Position numbers and translations under genes: made by a program. 64,000 nt of DNA from Talpa occidentalis (taxonomy: Eukaryota > Chordata > Mammalia > Eulipotyphla > Talpidae), in contig NW_023604861.1 in assembly GCF_014898055.3 (NCBI RefSeq), forward strand, positions 85,160,399-85,224,398, written 5' to 3'. This document shows, piece by piece, positions 22,501-31,800 of this stretch; within the stretch, counting starts at the first letter, position 1, and each line of letters begins with the position of its first letter. Under the pieces are notes generated by a model, which saw only the letters and a list, made by a program, of their open reading frames with translations, made no database searches and was not told the DNA's origin.

Positions 22501-23460
22501 GTTCAAGATCCCATAACTGCTAAACCCAAGTTGGTAGGAGATGTGGATTTTGAAGGTAATGAAGTTTTTGAAAATATAAAACCAGTAACTACTACTTAAG
22601 TGGACATTTTAGGACACATCATTTACTTCTTCTTTAGCTTGTAAACTTACGTTACCTTGTTAGGGCATTTAAAATGTTTTTGAAGATTTGTTTATTTATG
22701 CATACAAGAACTGGGCTACGGCCTAGAGGTGCGGGGTGGTGAGAGGATTCACCAGAGACAGAGTGGGGAACAGAACAGGCAGACTGACTGAAATACACTG
22801 CTGAGGGGAGCAGCGGGTGAGCCAGGAGAGGTCTGCTGCACCGTGTGGGTAGCTCCCTGGCCGACCAGGGATTGAACTTGTGCTGCAGAGGCTGCGGATA
22901 ACTTCACAGTGCTGTGCTTAATCCCTCACGCTACCAGGGAGGCCCCCCCAAAAAACATATTCTTGACATTTTGGAATATGCTAGATCTCTCCTCAGTTCA
23001 CATGTGTATTTGAATAATTGTTGATAATCTATTTCTAATTTTCCGTTTCTATTGAACAGACCCAAGCCTAGACTAGCCAGGTATTTTTCCTTTAAGATTG
23101 GGTTTACAAAACCTTACTTCTTTCCAGAAAATTACTTTGCTTGGTGCTTTGGGCAAACTGTATAGTTAAATATAATAAATGGAGTAAAATTAAGAAAAGT
23201 TGTAGGCAGAATTGAGGTAGTGCTGTTTCTTTGAATGCTTCTCCCATGATCTGTTAAAATACTTAGATTTCCTTTCCCTGTTTTGTTTCTATGTAGAAGT
23301 CAGGAAGAAAGCTGGTTACATCACGCCGGTGCCTGGAGGTGTTGGCCCCATGACAGTGGCGATGCTAATGAAAAATACCATTATTGCTGCCAAAAAAGTG
23401 CTGAGGCTTGAAGAGAGAGAAGCACTTAAATCTAAGGAGCTTGGAGTGGCCACTAATTAA
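10477..23460 (+). CDS. MTHFD2: MTHFD2, bifunctional mitochondrial methylenetetrahydrofolate dehydrogenase/cyclohydrolase (complete, 8 exons)
   Basis: Coding exons: 10477-10577, 16653-16837, 17969-18091, 18346-18498, 18942-19049, 21097-21189, 22430-22555, 23297-23460. They total 1053 nt, giving 350 residues plus TAA, the same length as I recall for human MTHFD2. The enzyme oxidises 5,10-methylene-THF to methenyl-THF with NAD+ (Mg2+ and phosphate dependent), then hydrolyses it to 10-formyl-THF in the mitochondrial matrix. Known active-site residues are present at the expected numbers: Tyr84, Lys88, Gln132 and Asp155, and the NAD/phosphate-site Arg201, Asp225 and Arg233. The C-terminal PGGVGPMT signature is present. 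Residues 1-34 are rich in Arg and Ser and lack acidic residues, as in a mitochondrial presequence. The start has a good Kozak context (G at -3, G at +4). All junctions are GT-AG. No frameshift or stop was seen, so the gene looks functional. Confidence 0.97.
11062..11070 (+). promoter_or_regulatory. candidate ATF4-C/EBP response element in MTHFD2 intron 1
   Basis: TGATGAAAT fits the amino-acid/C/EBP-ATF element consensus TGATGNAAN and lies about 0.6 kb inside the gene at the edge of the CpG island. MTHFD2 is a known ATF4 target. Binding here is inference. Confidence 0.4.
11667..11675 (-). promoter_or_regulatory. second candidate ATF4-C/EBP response element in MTHFD2 intron 1
   Basis: Reads TGATGCAAG on the minus strand, close to the classic TGATGCAAT element. 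About 0.6 kb downstream of the first candidate and oppositely oriented. Motif match only. Confidence 0.35.
11887..12168 (-). repeat. tRNA-derived SINE in MTHFD2 intron 1
   Basis: Minus-strand copy with target duplication TGTGGTTCTC at 11877-11886 and 12169-12178. Confidence 0.9.
13265..13300. repeat. (TG/TA)n microsatellite in MTHFD2 intron 1
   Basis: TGTATG then TATATATATATATATATG; a mixed dinucleotide repeat. Confidence 0.8.
13393..13790. mobile_element. ancient LTR-like dispersed repeat in MTHFD2 intron 1
   Basis: Begins AAAGATCTAATTGGCTTTAT, includes GGCAGCATTC, and ends near AGTTAGGTATTAAGTC. It shares this order with 40045-40428. Interrupted by a poly(T) run. Possibly ERVL-type; family not certain. 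Confidence 0.5.
14285..14531 (+). repeat. tRNA-derived SINE, older subfamily, MTHFD2 intron 1
   Basis: Plus-strand copy with a diverged head and short tail (AAATAAAGTCTTTC). The flanks are unclear. Confidence 0.85.
14585..14613. repeat. (TA)n microsatellite next to a SINE tail
   Basis: ATATATATATATATATAAAATATATATA, close to the SINE at 14285-14531. Confidence 0.8.
14985..15254 (-). repeat. tRNA-derived SINE in MTHFD2 intron 1
   Basis: Minus-strand copy with a 13-bp target duplication GATTATCCATCTT at 14972-14984 and 15255-15267. Confidence 0.9.
16331..16605 (-). repeat. tRNA-derived SINE just upstream of MTHFD2 exon 2
   Basis: Minus-strand copy; target duplication CTGATCTTTACTTTT at 16318 onward and 16606 onward. 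Its end lies 47 bases before exon 2, close to where a branch point would be. Confidence 0.9.
16653..16837 (+). CDS. MTHFD2: MTHFD2 coding exon 2 (catalytic lysine)
   Basis: Encodes the end of Arg34 through Val95. It contains the [13 protein letters not shown] helix, the [16 protein letters not shown] folate-site segment with Tyr84 and catalytic Lys88, and Asp at residue 94, where I recall a hydrophobic residue in human. The acceptor follows a CCCTTCTGCAG tract and the donor is G|GTAGGT. A SINE lies only 47 bases upstream of the exon. Confidence 0.96.
17640..17810 (+). repeat. MIR fragment in MTHFD2 intron 2
   Basis: GTGCAGTGGGAAGAACTGTA, GTCTCCTTGTCTATAAAATG and ATAATGTATAGAAGC follow MIR order. 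Confidence 0.55.
17969..18091 (+). CDS. MTHFD2: MTHFD2 coding exon 3
   Basis: Encodes residues 97-136 and parts of Gly96 and Glu137. It carries the [16 protein letters not shown] segment of the THF dehydrogenase/cyclohydrolase family signature, then LLVQLPLP with Gln132, a conserved folate-site residue. Acceptor TCTTGTAG; donor CAG|GTGAGT. Confidence 0.97.
18346..18498 (+). CDS. MTHFD2: MTHFD2 coding exon 4
   Basis: Encodes residues 137-187. Contains [10 protein letters not shown] with Asp155 of the active site, then the strictly conserved [11 protein letters not shown] segment that opens the dinucleotide-binding domain. Acceptor TTTTTCAG; donor CTG|GTAAGT. Confidence 0.97.
18942..19049 (+). 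CDS. MTHFD2: MTHFD2 coding exon 5 (NAD-binding core)
   Basis: Encodes residues 188-223. Contains [16 protein letters not shown], the Rossmann-type GRS motif with Arg201, which in this family helps bind phosphate and supports NAD+ use. Acceptor TTTTCCACAG; donor GAG|GTAAAG. A SINE and a solo LTR follow in the intron. Confidence 0.97.
19165..19565 (-). repeat. tRNA-derived SINE, older subfamily, MTHFD2 intron 5 (outer copy)
   Basis: Minus-strand copy interrupted by a second element at 19409-19526. Target duplication TGTTGTAATTTT at 19153-19164 and 19566-19577. Confidence 0.88.
19409..19526 (-). repeat. 3'-truncated SINE made of the tRNA domain only (nested)
   Basis: 118 bp: the tRNA-like head of the young SINE followed directly by a poly(A) run, without the usual 3' body. 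Perfect 14-bp target duplication TGTGCTGTGTCTTT at 19395-19408 and 19527-19540. Inserted inside the outer SINE. Confidence 0.85.
19948..20594 (-). mobile_element. solo endogenous retrovirus LTR in MTHFD2 intron 5
   Basis: A 647-bp block with TG...CA ends in both readings. It has an AATAAA on the minus strand (TTTATT at 20043-20048) and direct repeats TAATAT at 19942-19947 and 20595-20600. No gag, pol or env remains between or beside it, so it is a solo LTR left by recombination. Orientation is antisense to MTHFD2. It contains an internal imperfect repeat around GTCATACCTC (20309 and 20397). The six-base target duplication is compatible with a betaretrovirus-type integrase, but the family is not identified. 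Confidence 0.75.
20658..20921 (-). repeat. tRNA-derived SINE, young subfamily, MTHFD2 intron 5
   Basis: Minus-strand copy 175 bp upstream of exon 6. Retains A and B boxes. Confidence 0.9.
21097..21189 (+). CDS. MTHFD2: MTHFD2 coding exon 6
   Basis: Encodes residues 224-254. Contains [11 protein letters not shown], with Asp225 and Arg233 of the phosphate/NAD site, and [11 protein letters not shown] 93-nt exon; because 93 is divisible by three, skipping it would keep frame but remove cofactor-site residues. It is flanked by oppositely oriented SINEs in introns 5 and 6. Confidence 0.97.
21272..21541 (+). repeat. tRNA-derived SINE, older subfamily, MTHFD2 intron 6 cluster
   Basis: Plus-strand copy inserted in the T-rich tail of the minus-strand SINE at 21841-22103. 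Confidence 0.88.
21542..21800 (+). repeat. 5'-truncated young SINE, MTHFD2 intron 6 cluster
   Basis: Begins within the tRNA domain (GCTGCCTGCAGCC) and runs to an A-rich tail, joined directly to the preceding SINE. The A box is lost. Confidence 0.85.
21841..22103 (-). repeat. tRNA-derived SINE, older subfamily, outer copy of a three-layer nest
   Basis: Minus-strand copy whose displaced tail is at 21249-21271. Its target duplication (14 of 15 matches) lies at 21234-21248 and 22104-22118, outside the two SINEs inserted within it. Confidence 0.82.
22430..22555 (+). CDS. MTHFD2: MTHFD2 coding exon 7
   Basis: Encodes residues 255-296: [20 protein letters not shown], then [11 protein letters not shown]. 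Length 126 nt, also divisible by three. Acceptor CATCTCTAG; donor AAG|GTAATG. Flanked by a SINE cluster in intron 6 and a minus-strand SINE in intron 7. Confidence 0.97.
22672..22945 (-). repeat. tRNA-derived SINE, older subfamily, MTHFD2 intron 7
   Basis: Minus-strand copy with a diverged tail (GATTTGTTTATTTATGCATAC). Confidence 0.88.
23297..23460 (+). CDS. MTHFD2: MTHFD2 coding exon 8 and stop
   Basis: Encodes residues 297-350 and the TAA stop at 23458-23460. Includes [17 protein letters not shown], the second family signature (folate-binding loop), and the terminal ELGVATN. Acceptor TATGTAG. Confidence 0.97.
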
Positions 23461-23921
23461 CTGTTTTGTCTTCTGTGTCATGAACTGCACTTCAAGCCAG
23501 TTCAAGCAGCAAAACAGGTCAATAGAGATGCAATATTTTTTATTTATTCTAACTGAAATGGTTTAAAATGCGTTGTATTTATTGAAAACTTAAGTGGGTG
23601 GGCGTTTGTGCACATGGCTCTGCAGTACCTCACCAGGGAGCACCCGACATGCGGGTCATGCCATCTAGCTTCCTGAAGCCATTAATCTAATGATTAACCT
23701 GGGGACATCATTACATTGCAAATGGATGCTTAACTTTGTCAAGCCACTTCAGTTAAAATTGCCTTTTTCTAGGATTGCATTTCCCAAGTGCTATTCCAAT
23801 TAGTTGATGCTCACTTTAGGTTCACAACCTTTTGAGTTCAACTGGTCAAACCAAAGGAAAAATGTTACAAGTGGAAATTAGGGAAAAGGTAACAAGAAAG
23901 AAACATGGTGATTGGGTGGAA

Positions 23922-23927
23922 AATAAA
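23922..23927 (+). terminator. proximal polyadenylation signal AATAAA (MTHFD2)
   Basis: AATAAA 460 nt after the stop. Could give a shorter mRNA; the downstream sequence is only moderately TG-rich. Confidence 0.4.
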
Positions 23928-24427
23928 ATTTTGATAACCAGAGGAAAAAGTACATGTTCATAGTATGTAAGCTATCATTTCATGGCTTAGTCATTGGGAA
24001 AATGTTTAAAGTTGTTCCATTTGCTATTAGCCCTTGGTTTATGTATCTCACCATTTCATGAGGTCTCCTCATTTCAGTTTTCTAGGATTGAAGTCTCATT
24101 TTATAAATTATTCACGTGTATTGTCACATTTGACTTTTCTTATCTCCTCAGACTTCATTGTCACATTTTTGTATCGTTGGAGGTGTCTATGGTTTCTTTG
24201 GTATATCTTGAAGCCTATTTTTGAAAAACAAAACTTGGCTTGATATAATCATTAGGGCAGCTTGTATAAGTATGCAACTTACTTTTCCACCAAAGAATTG
24301 TCAGCAGCTGCCTGCTTTTCTCTGATGCATCTGTTGGCTTCTCCCACCCCCAGCCCCATAAGTTTTTTGAGAGCTTGAGTTAATACTGAGTCTAATCAGA
24401 CTTTCTGATTAAAGTTTTGTTTTTTTA

Positions 24428-24433
24428 AATAAA
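24428..24433 (+). terminator. distal polyadenylation signal AATAAA (MTHFD2)
   Basis: AATAAA followed within 30 nt by a TG-containing stretch (AAGTGTGGGATGAG). Its position predicts a 3' UTR of about 1 kb, so this is the preferred mRNA end. Confidence 0.6.
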
Positions 24434-24455
24434 ATACTTTTCACAAGTGTGGGAT

Positions 24456-24989
24456 GAGTTTCTGAAATACTGTATCTTTCTGCTGCTATCTTAGTTGTGA
24501 TTTTTACCACAGTTAATTGTTCTCATTGGATATAATCAATTTAGGTGTTTCTGTAGTTGGTAGCATCCAATTCTATGCCTTAACAAATTGGTTTAAAGAA
24601 CTCTGGGTCCTTTTGGTCTTACATCTCAACAGGTTGCCCCTGGTCAAGAGCTTCTATGAGATTCAATCTTACTAATTTGAGTTGTCAGATTGGAAGGTGT
24701 TGCTGTACACATTTTGAGGCTAGGATAGGTCCCTGTGCATCATCCACCAGGGCTGTGTATTTTGGCTTTCATGCAGGCAAAAGCAGTTCTTCCTCTAGGC
24801 AGCTTTAGACTGAAGGGGAACAATTGGGAGCTGAGCTATTCCCTCCTTGTTCCTCTGCAGCTGACTTTAGCCTGTCTACAGTTTGCAGGAGATGAAAAGA
24901 TGATAACTTGTAGGAGACATTTTTTGTAAGTGAGCTGTAGCTGATGTCCCTAAATCATGCCTCTGATTTAACAGAAATTATCACACATG
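24456..24989. other. tail-to-tail gap between MTHFD2 and SLC4A5
   Basis: About 0.5 kb of unique-looking sequence between the convergent genes. No ORF, RNA gene or recognisable repeat seen. Confidence 0.4.
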
Positions 24990-27900
24990 GAGCAAGATGA
25001 GCAGACAGGATTCAGTTTTATTGAATTGTAGTTACATGTGGGAAAAAGTACTGAACTACTGCATGGAAAAGTAACAATATATCAACATGTTAAAAGCTAC
25101 TGGAATTAAATGTTCATGTATATACACAATTTAAATGACAAAAGTTGAAAATTACAGTGAACAATTTAAAAAACAACTAAAAATTAACATTGTAATTTTC
25201 AGTTTGTTCAATTAATCAAGCACATTTATTCCTGAATTCTTAACATTTCTACAATTTAATTTAGACCCCTGTCTATTGCTATTGGAAATCAGCCAGATTT
25301 TAAAACTGAAACGGTCAGGGTAGATTGTTACCTCTCTGAGGATTGCTGCAGATGAAGATTAAGAATTTGTATTTAAGCGTGGAGGATGGTTCTGGATTGG
25401 TGAGTAGCTAAGTAATTATGCTTTTTCAGTAGACATGGTAGAAGTTTAGAACTTTACTCTTGGCAGTATCCCTTGGAAAGGAGCTCTGAGATTTAATAAA
25501 CATTTATTGAGCGTTTTCTATGGACCATGCACTGCACCAGCACTGGGGATTCTACAGGCAATTAACTGTTCTGGTAACTTAAGATGTTAATGATCTGGAG
25601 TCATTTATCTTTAAAAACTAGAAAGGAATAAAGAAAAAGAATCTGCTTTTGTCAATTTGGGTAAGTGTCGTAATCCTAACCAAAGTGATTTCATCAAGAT
25701 CCCAACCATTGTGCTTTGGAGAAGGTAAACGTCAAATGCATTGTGGCTCACAGGTGCATGGTAGGCATTAAATAAACATGGTGTTCATTAAATGTGGATT
25801 AAATATTAAACAACTGATCTTAGGTTTCATGAAGAAAGGGTTTGCTTCATCATTAATGGGATTTGGTCTACCCAACTTGCTTCCAATAATTTCTTTTAAC
25901 ATACTAGTCTAATATTTCAAAGATCATATCATCCAAAATTTGACATTAACTCTGCCTGATATGCAGTGTGCATGTGAATGGGAGTTTGGCTTTGGAAATC
26001 AGGCCATTGAAAACTTGCAGGAAGGACCTACCCAAAATGCATAAGGAAATTTGATCCTGGACATGAAAAACTATAGATATCAACTTAAAGGATCATTTCG
26101 TTGATTTAGTATGTGGTTTGAAATTTCACTTTAATAAGATTTATTTTAGAAATATTAGAAACATTTATCCACCCAGATATGTCGGTTCTTTCATTAAAAG
26201 GCTTTTGGAACTTTTACAGTCTAAGAAAGCTGCAGACACACTTCTGCTGGGGCCAGGCCCATAATGATTTGACCTTTTCATATGATCCTTAGAAAACTAA
26301 ATGAGATGGAGAGAAAAGATAGGACCTCTACAGCATTTCTTAATATGTAAATTACAAAACAAATTCTCCAACCTGTGTCTCTTGAAGTACGGGTATTTTA
26401 ATAGCTTTCTAGACTGTCTAGATACTTTAATTTTTTTTTAAATGAGATATTTTAAATAGAAACTGGCTTTTGTCTCATGGTTTTGGCTTTGGGAAACAAG
26501 CATTTTTTCATTTCAGAAAATAGGGTATCACATTTAGCTATGATTATTTTCATAACTACAAAGGGAAGGGGAGACTTTACAGGTAAGTAATGCTTTTCAT
26601 TGACAGATACCCAGTTTTCTATCAAAGCATAATGACGCCCTCTGGTAAATGTGGAACCAGGCTCAGAGAAAGTGTTTTGGCCCAGACTCACAGTGAAGAC
26701 TGAACTTTCTCTCTATTTGTGCCTCCCGGGGGATGGGGGGGAAACTGCTTCCTCCTAGAGGGTGGTCTCACCGTCAACTTCTCCATATCTGTCCCTGTCT
26801 GTGAAGTCACAGTCTGACTCCATCTCTATCTTCACCTGTGGCACCAAGAACACTGGGCTCTGCGAATAGTTGAAAGCAGGTGAAGCTGAACAGGAAATTT
26901 TGAAGTGCAACGTGATGCTGAACAAGAAGAAAAAAGGAAGGATGGTTAGTGTTCATGTCTTTAATGCTAACCCCTAGGGCAAGTCTCAATGCAAAAAGTT
27001 CTCTTTGCTTCTGAACCCTTATCACTGGAACTAGCAGTACCCTATCTGCTTGGCTTTCAGCTGTTGCATTTAACTGGTCTCACCCTGTTTCAACCTATTC
27101 AGGTTGTTGCCGGAGTGAACTTTGTGTATCACAGATCTGATGGTGACTCCCCGCTGTTCACAAAATAGAATCCCAACTCCATAGCATGGCAGGACGGGTT
27201 CTGTGCTCGCATTCCTGTCTACTTCTAATTTGACTGCCAGGGTGTTCTTCACCCTCTGTTTTCAAATGTTTCATGCCTGTTCCTACTGCCTTAAATGCCG
27301 TTCTCTCTTCTTTACATCTGGCAGACTCCTATTTCTTTCTAGACTCTCCAGATAAGGCAATCCCTCCCTTGAAACAATGAGCCTTCTCTGTATGTGCCCA
27401 CTGTGTCTTGGTTTACAGGCCTGTCTTAGGTTTACAGGCCTAAGCTTTATGCTTAGAAGATATGGATGATTAACTTTTGTTAAACTATATCATATTGCTG
27501 AGCCATTTTCTTCACTGAAATGGATTCCTGTTACTTAGTGGTCTTTGACTTCATCTGCTTTCAGAGACTTGAAACACAAGTGTAAAGTAGATGGTACCAT
27601 TGCCAGTTACTCATCTGCATTGCTGACCTTACCCTTTGCTTTGTGCAATTTAACAGACTTTTGGAAACGTCCTATCCTGGTCCAAATTCTTTCTCCACTG
27701 TCTGAAGTTGGGACAGTTAAGAAACTGAATTTAGTGTAGGCTATTTTAAAATGAAAATAAGGATAAACAGATTGCTTTTTCCCTAACAAAGACCTGTGGC
27801 ATTAAGGGCATAGGAACCCTGATTGGGGAGGTGAGATGAGAAGGCAGGAAGAGACATAATTTGCACATTGGCACTCCTGGGCTAGGGAGGCCCTGAGCCT

Positions 27901-28818
27901 TCTGCCTAGGGAGGCTATATTGGTGATAAGGAGGCTATATTGGTGTTCTCCAGGTACTGTGGTAACAGCTTTCACTTTTAACTTAGATGATCCCATTCTT
28001 TAAATCTCTTGGATGGTTGCCATCTAATGTGGGAGGTTCATCTGCCTCTGTTGGACTAGGCTGTGCTTTTTCACATGTCTGATATTGTACAGTGATTCTG
28101 TCCAGTTTAGAGCAGTAGGAGCGGGGCTGCTCCTGTCATCTTTCCTAGTCACTACCAAGGTGGACTTTGCCTCTGAATTCTTCCTTTCCACTTTTCAGCT
28201 CTCCCCCCCACCCCACCTTGTTTTCAGTCATCAAATAGTCCCACTTTTCACAGGTGACTTCTCATAATAACACCAAGGAATCACATTGTTGGCATGAGGG
28301 CTCCTGGAAACAGCCTTGAGTCCTTGACTTTTTGTCTCCACTTGATCTTTGATATTTAGTCAGCTTTCCTCAATACCCTTTCTTTACTAGCTAACCATGC
28401 TGTTCTTTTATTCCACAGAGTAGTAGAGTACCTGCTATTTTGATCCTTAGATCATTTATCCTGGCTTTCAGTAATATATACTCAAAGCATGTCTAATTTT
28501 TTTTTCAATATATACTGTCAATTTTTAGTCTACCTAATGTTTTTAAATAACTTCCTTTTCTAAAGTTGAATATCTTTATGTATCACGTAATTGTGTCATG
28601 CCAGTGAGACGAGATTTATTACTTCACACACAATAATCACGGCCTGCTTGGCTTTGTCTCCTGTGGTGGACTAGCAAAGGCTTTTACTGAGACAGGCTAG
28701 TCTGGGAGATCCTAACCCCTCAACTTCCTTAGCCATTGCTTAGCCTCTTATTTAATACTCAAGAAACCTATCTCATGGCGATTACCTTCGATTGAGTTCT
28801 GAGTCACTGAAGGAAGAA
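24990..28818 (-). other. SLC4A5 3' UTR and/or intergenic interval
   Basis: No further exon seen. A minus-strand AATAAA near 25017-25022 (seen as TTTATT on +), with signals at 28407 and 28615, means the 3' UTR could be 0.2 to 3.8 kb. The stretch has no lineage SINE, only faint L2/MIR-like pieces near 25490-25570 and 25735-25790 and a short tandem duplication near 27906-27942. The lack of insertions fits transcribed UTR but does not prove it. Confidence 0.4.
28615..28620 (-). terminator. candidate proximal polyadenylation signal of SLC4A5
   Basis: AATAAA on the minus strand about 200 nt past the stop. Another lies at 28407-28412. Which is used cannot be told from sequence. Confidence 0.35.
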
Positions 28819-28853
28819 TCAGAGTGAGTAACTCCAACTGGAAGATCTTTTTC
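28819..28853 (-). CDS. SLC4A5: SLC4A5 last coding exon and TGA stop
   Basis: Thirty-five coding nt: GA|AAA completes Arg, then [10 protein letters not shown] and TGA at 28819-28821. Acceptor TCCTGCCAG. The ending matches the NBCe2 C-terminus I know for human, so the gene ends here rather than reading through the preceding donor. Confidence 0.9.
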
Positions 28854-31800
28854 CTGGCAGGAAAATTAAAATATCAGATGTGGGGCAGTTTTGAGAACAT
28901 CCTATTTCTCCAGTGCTTTTCTCACCCACTGTTATTGTCTAACCTCATGACCATCACTACTTAGGAGCGGTTATTGGGTCTCAAGGCTGGGTGCCTTCTG
29001 GCTCCGTTATTCCTTCATCCAAAGAGTTCATAGCCAGGCTAGGTGGATATGAGGCATGGGGAGGGCTAGGAAACAGTAAGCAAGGGTGATGGGGGTATAT
29101 AGATGGGAAGGGGGATGAAGGTGGGAAACTCAAAAATTGAGGGTGATAGGAAGTCCTCAGGGGTTCTGAGGGGCTGGCTGCATTTTGAGTCTGGGTCTTT
29201 GAAGAAAGTGACAAGCCCTTTATTAGGAACACCAAGGTTGGAATCTTTCAGACTACTGGACAGGTATGACTGGATGACTGTCCAATAGGAAGCTGAGGCT
29301 GGGCTCTAATAAATGCCTGGTCCCTCCCAGGGAGACTTCCTTTAGCAGGTGGAAGAGGCCTGTGATTCACACATTATCAGCCCAACCACTGGTAACTAAA
29401 CTACTTCTAATGTATAGTCCAAATGTGATGCTACCTATTTCTCTAAAAGGGACGATTCATTTCAGCATCCACTGAGAAGCTTGAGAGGCTCAGGGGTCAT
29501 GTTTGGATCAATGTGGTCTGAAAGCATGCAGGAGAGGGCCAGGTGTTGCCACAGGCATCTGGGGGCACCAAGGGAAAAGGAATGTGGGGCTTTGCCTGAA
29601 CTAACGTGAAGCTTGATTTGGGGTTTTCATCTGGCTGGAGTCCCAATCCTCATGGCCCAGTTTCTACAAACTGCTTAGCATAAGAGTCCTTAGCAAGTAA
29701 GACCCTTAGATTGAAAGACCATTGAGTTAAAGATGAAAGTTCCTCCAGGGAGAGGTGGAGGTAAGTAGGAAGGGAGAAACACCATGTATTTTACTTACTG
29801 GCAATGCAGTGGATACCATTTTGGGGATCTGATTGGACACTTTCCATGGGAATCTTTATAACTGAGGGAGGAGGGAACTGGGGCTGGAGAAAAACAGTGG
29901 GAAAAACTGATAAACATGACCAATACAACAGTGTTGGCTTTCTTGTCAAGATGGAAATTACATTCATCCAGTGTGTAAACCACCATCCTCTCCACATCCA
30001 GACTGAACACTTCAGGGTGCTGCAAATATGTTAGGGTCCACTGAGGGGGGAGTCATAGACAGGACATTCCTCTTCCATAAATGTTACTCATCAGAACAAT
30101 TTCAACTGTCATGGTAAACACTCTCCTGGGAATGAACCTCACACGACAGCTGTGTAAAGACATATGTGAAATGAACCCATGTAAATTCAGTCCTATTTTT
30201 CCATTGAATATATCACAATCCAGAGATGCTTTTCCTCAAGCCTGAAATAGTGCCTGGCACATGGTAGCCACTGAAATATTTATTTATTGAGTCAATAAAA
30301 CAATAACTTGTCTTTAAAAAGCATTTAAATTTTCAGTTTCTTGTATATCAGGACCTACCTTGGCAAATCACCTATGACATACAAGCAAATGGATATGAAT
30401 CTCTTCTCTCCCTGGAAGAGGACAGTGATTAGGACCAGGGGAGTTGTGGTCTATGGCTACCAACAGAAGATGGCTTAATTACCACCAATAAATCAGCAAG
30501 GATTTGCTTAAAAATAGTTTGATGTGCAAAAGGCAAGATTACTAGGTGAAGGGCGGTGTAGGGATGTGGATTCAGGTCAAATTAGAAGAATGGGAGCCAG
30601 GTGTGGTGTTAGGAGATGGCACAGGCAGCTTAGTATATTAAACATGATCAGGTTCAGTCAGCAAAGGTTTTCTTAGCTCCCTCTTGGACAGTAAGCTATG
30701 TGTCCATCTTGGATGCATCACTTCTCTTTGGAGGGACAGTTTCATCATCTGCAACAAACACTTGAGCTAGGCAATCTCTCTACCCAATCTTTTGTTATTT
30801 ACTGTAAGCTCTGGACTGACTTCTAGTCTGTTGGCTCCGTGAGTATTTGGGGGTGGGGTGGGGAGGAAGCATGCAAAAAGAGGGGTAGATGGCACTGTCA
30901 GGCGGCCCCCAGGCATCAGGGAAAGATAGCCACTCCCATGTGAAAACATGCCTTTCTCCCCACCTTCCTCCCTAATCCCCTGAGGGAAGGACCAAGAAAA
31001 CCTTGTCCCCAGTCTTCTGACATGTCCAGGAGTCCAGTTTTCTGATGAGCCCTAATAAGCCCCTCCCCTGAGGTCTGCTCCATTCTACGGAGGTCAGTCC
31101 ACCTCATCTCCATGGTGGAGCAGGTTTCATCAGTGAACTGCATGCTGTTAATAATGACTCTGAGAGCCCAAAGAATGGGAGAGTTGGAGATTGAGGGCCC
31201 AACCCAGGGCTGAGCACCTGAGAAGCCACCCCCTGCCTGGCCCCGGGAGAAGTGGGGGGGAGGTCAAGGCTCAATCTCTTCCCTAGTTCCAGGTCTCATT
31301 CTCCCCACCTCCTCGTCACTGTCCTCCTGTGCCCCTCTCCTTCTTTTCTTCTTTTTATCTGTTTCCTTTTTCTCCTTCTCTGGGAGGACGTTGTCAATCC
31401 AGGCCAGATCATGCTGGGAGAAGACGAGATCCAGAAGTCTGCGGACGATGATGAGGCCCAGGATCTGTGGTAGGAGTCAGAAAAAATTGTGGGCTCAGTG
31501 CCCCATATTTGGGCGCAGTTTTTTCTCCCTGTCAGCTGTATTCAGGAACTTGTCTTTGGAGCCACCGCAAAGCTCCCCAAACCATTACCAGTAGCCCCCA
31601 TTGTGGTTCTTCTCATCTAACTCTCCTCGGTTGAGTGACACTACTTATCAGTGACTCCAGTGACCGTTTGTGACAGCTGAGGTGGGAAGCCAGGGCAGAG
31701 GCATGGGCCAGAGAGCTAGTTCTTTAAATGAGTGGTTCTCAGACTTGAACTTGCATCACACATCACCTGGAGGGCTTGTGAACATGCCACTGGGTGTCTC

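Larger units (their letters stand above)
23461..24455 (+). other. MTHFD2: MTHFD2 3' UTR (inferred)
   Basis: Runs from the stop codon to the second AATAAA plus a short cleavage distance. It is free of SINE insertions, and its roughly 1-kb length fits the known MTHFD2 mRNA size of about 2 kb. The cleavage point is inferred. Confidence 0.65.

Noticed and set aside
29791..29798. reading through the window exon 15 donor to a nearby stop as the SLC4A5 end
   Set aside because: The frame would end at SK and a stop, but a good GTAAGT donor is present and the in-phase exon at 28819-28853 gives the known NBCe2 ending.
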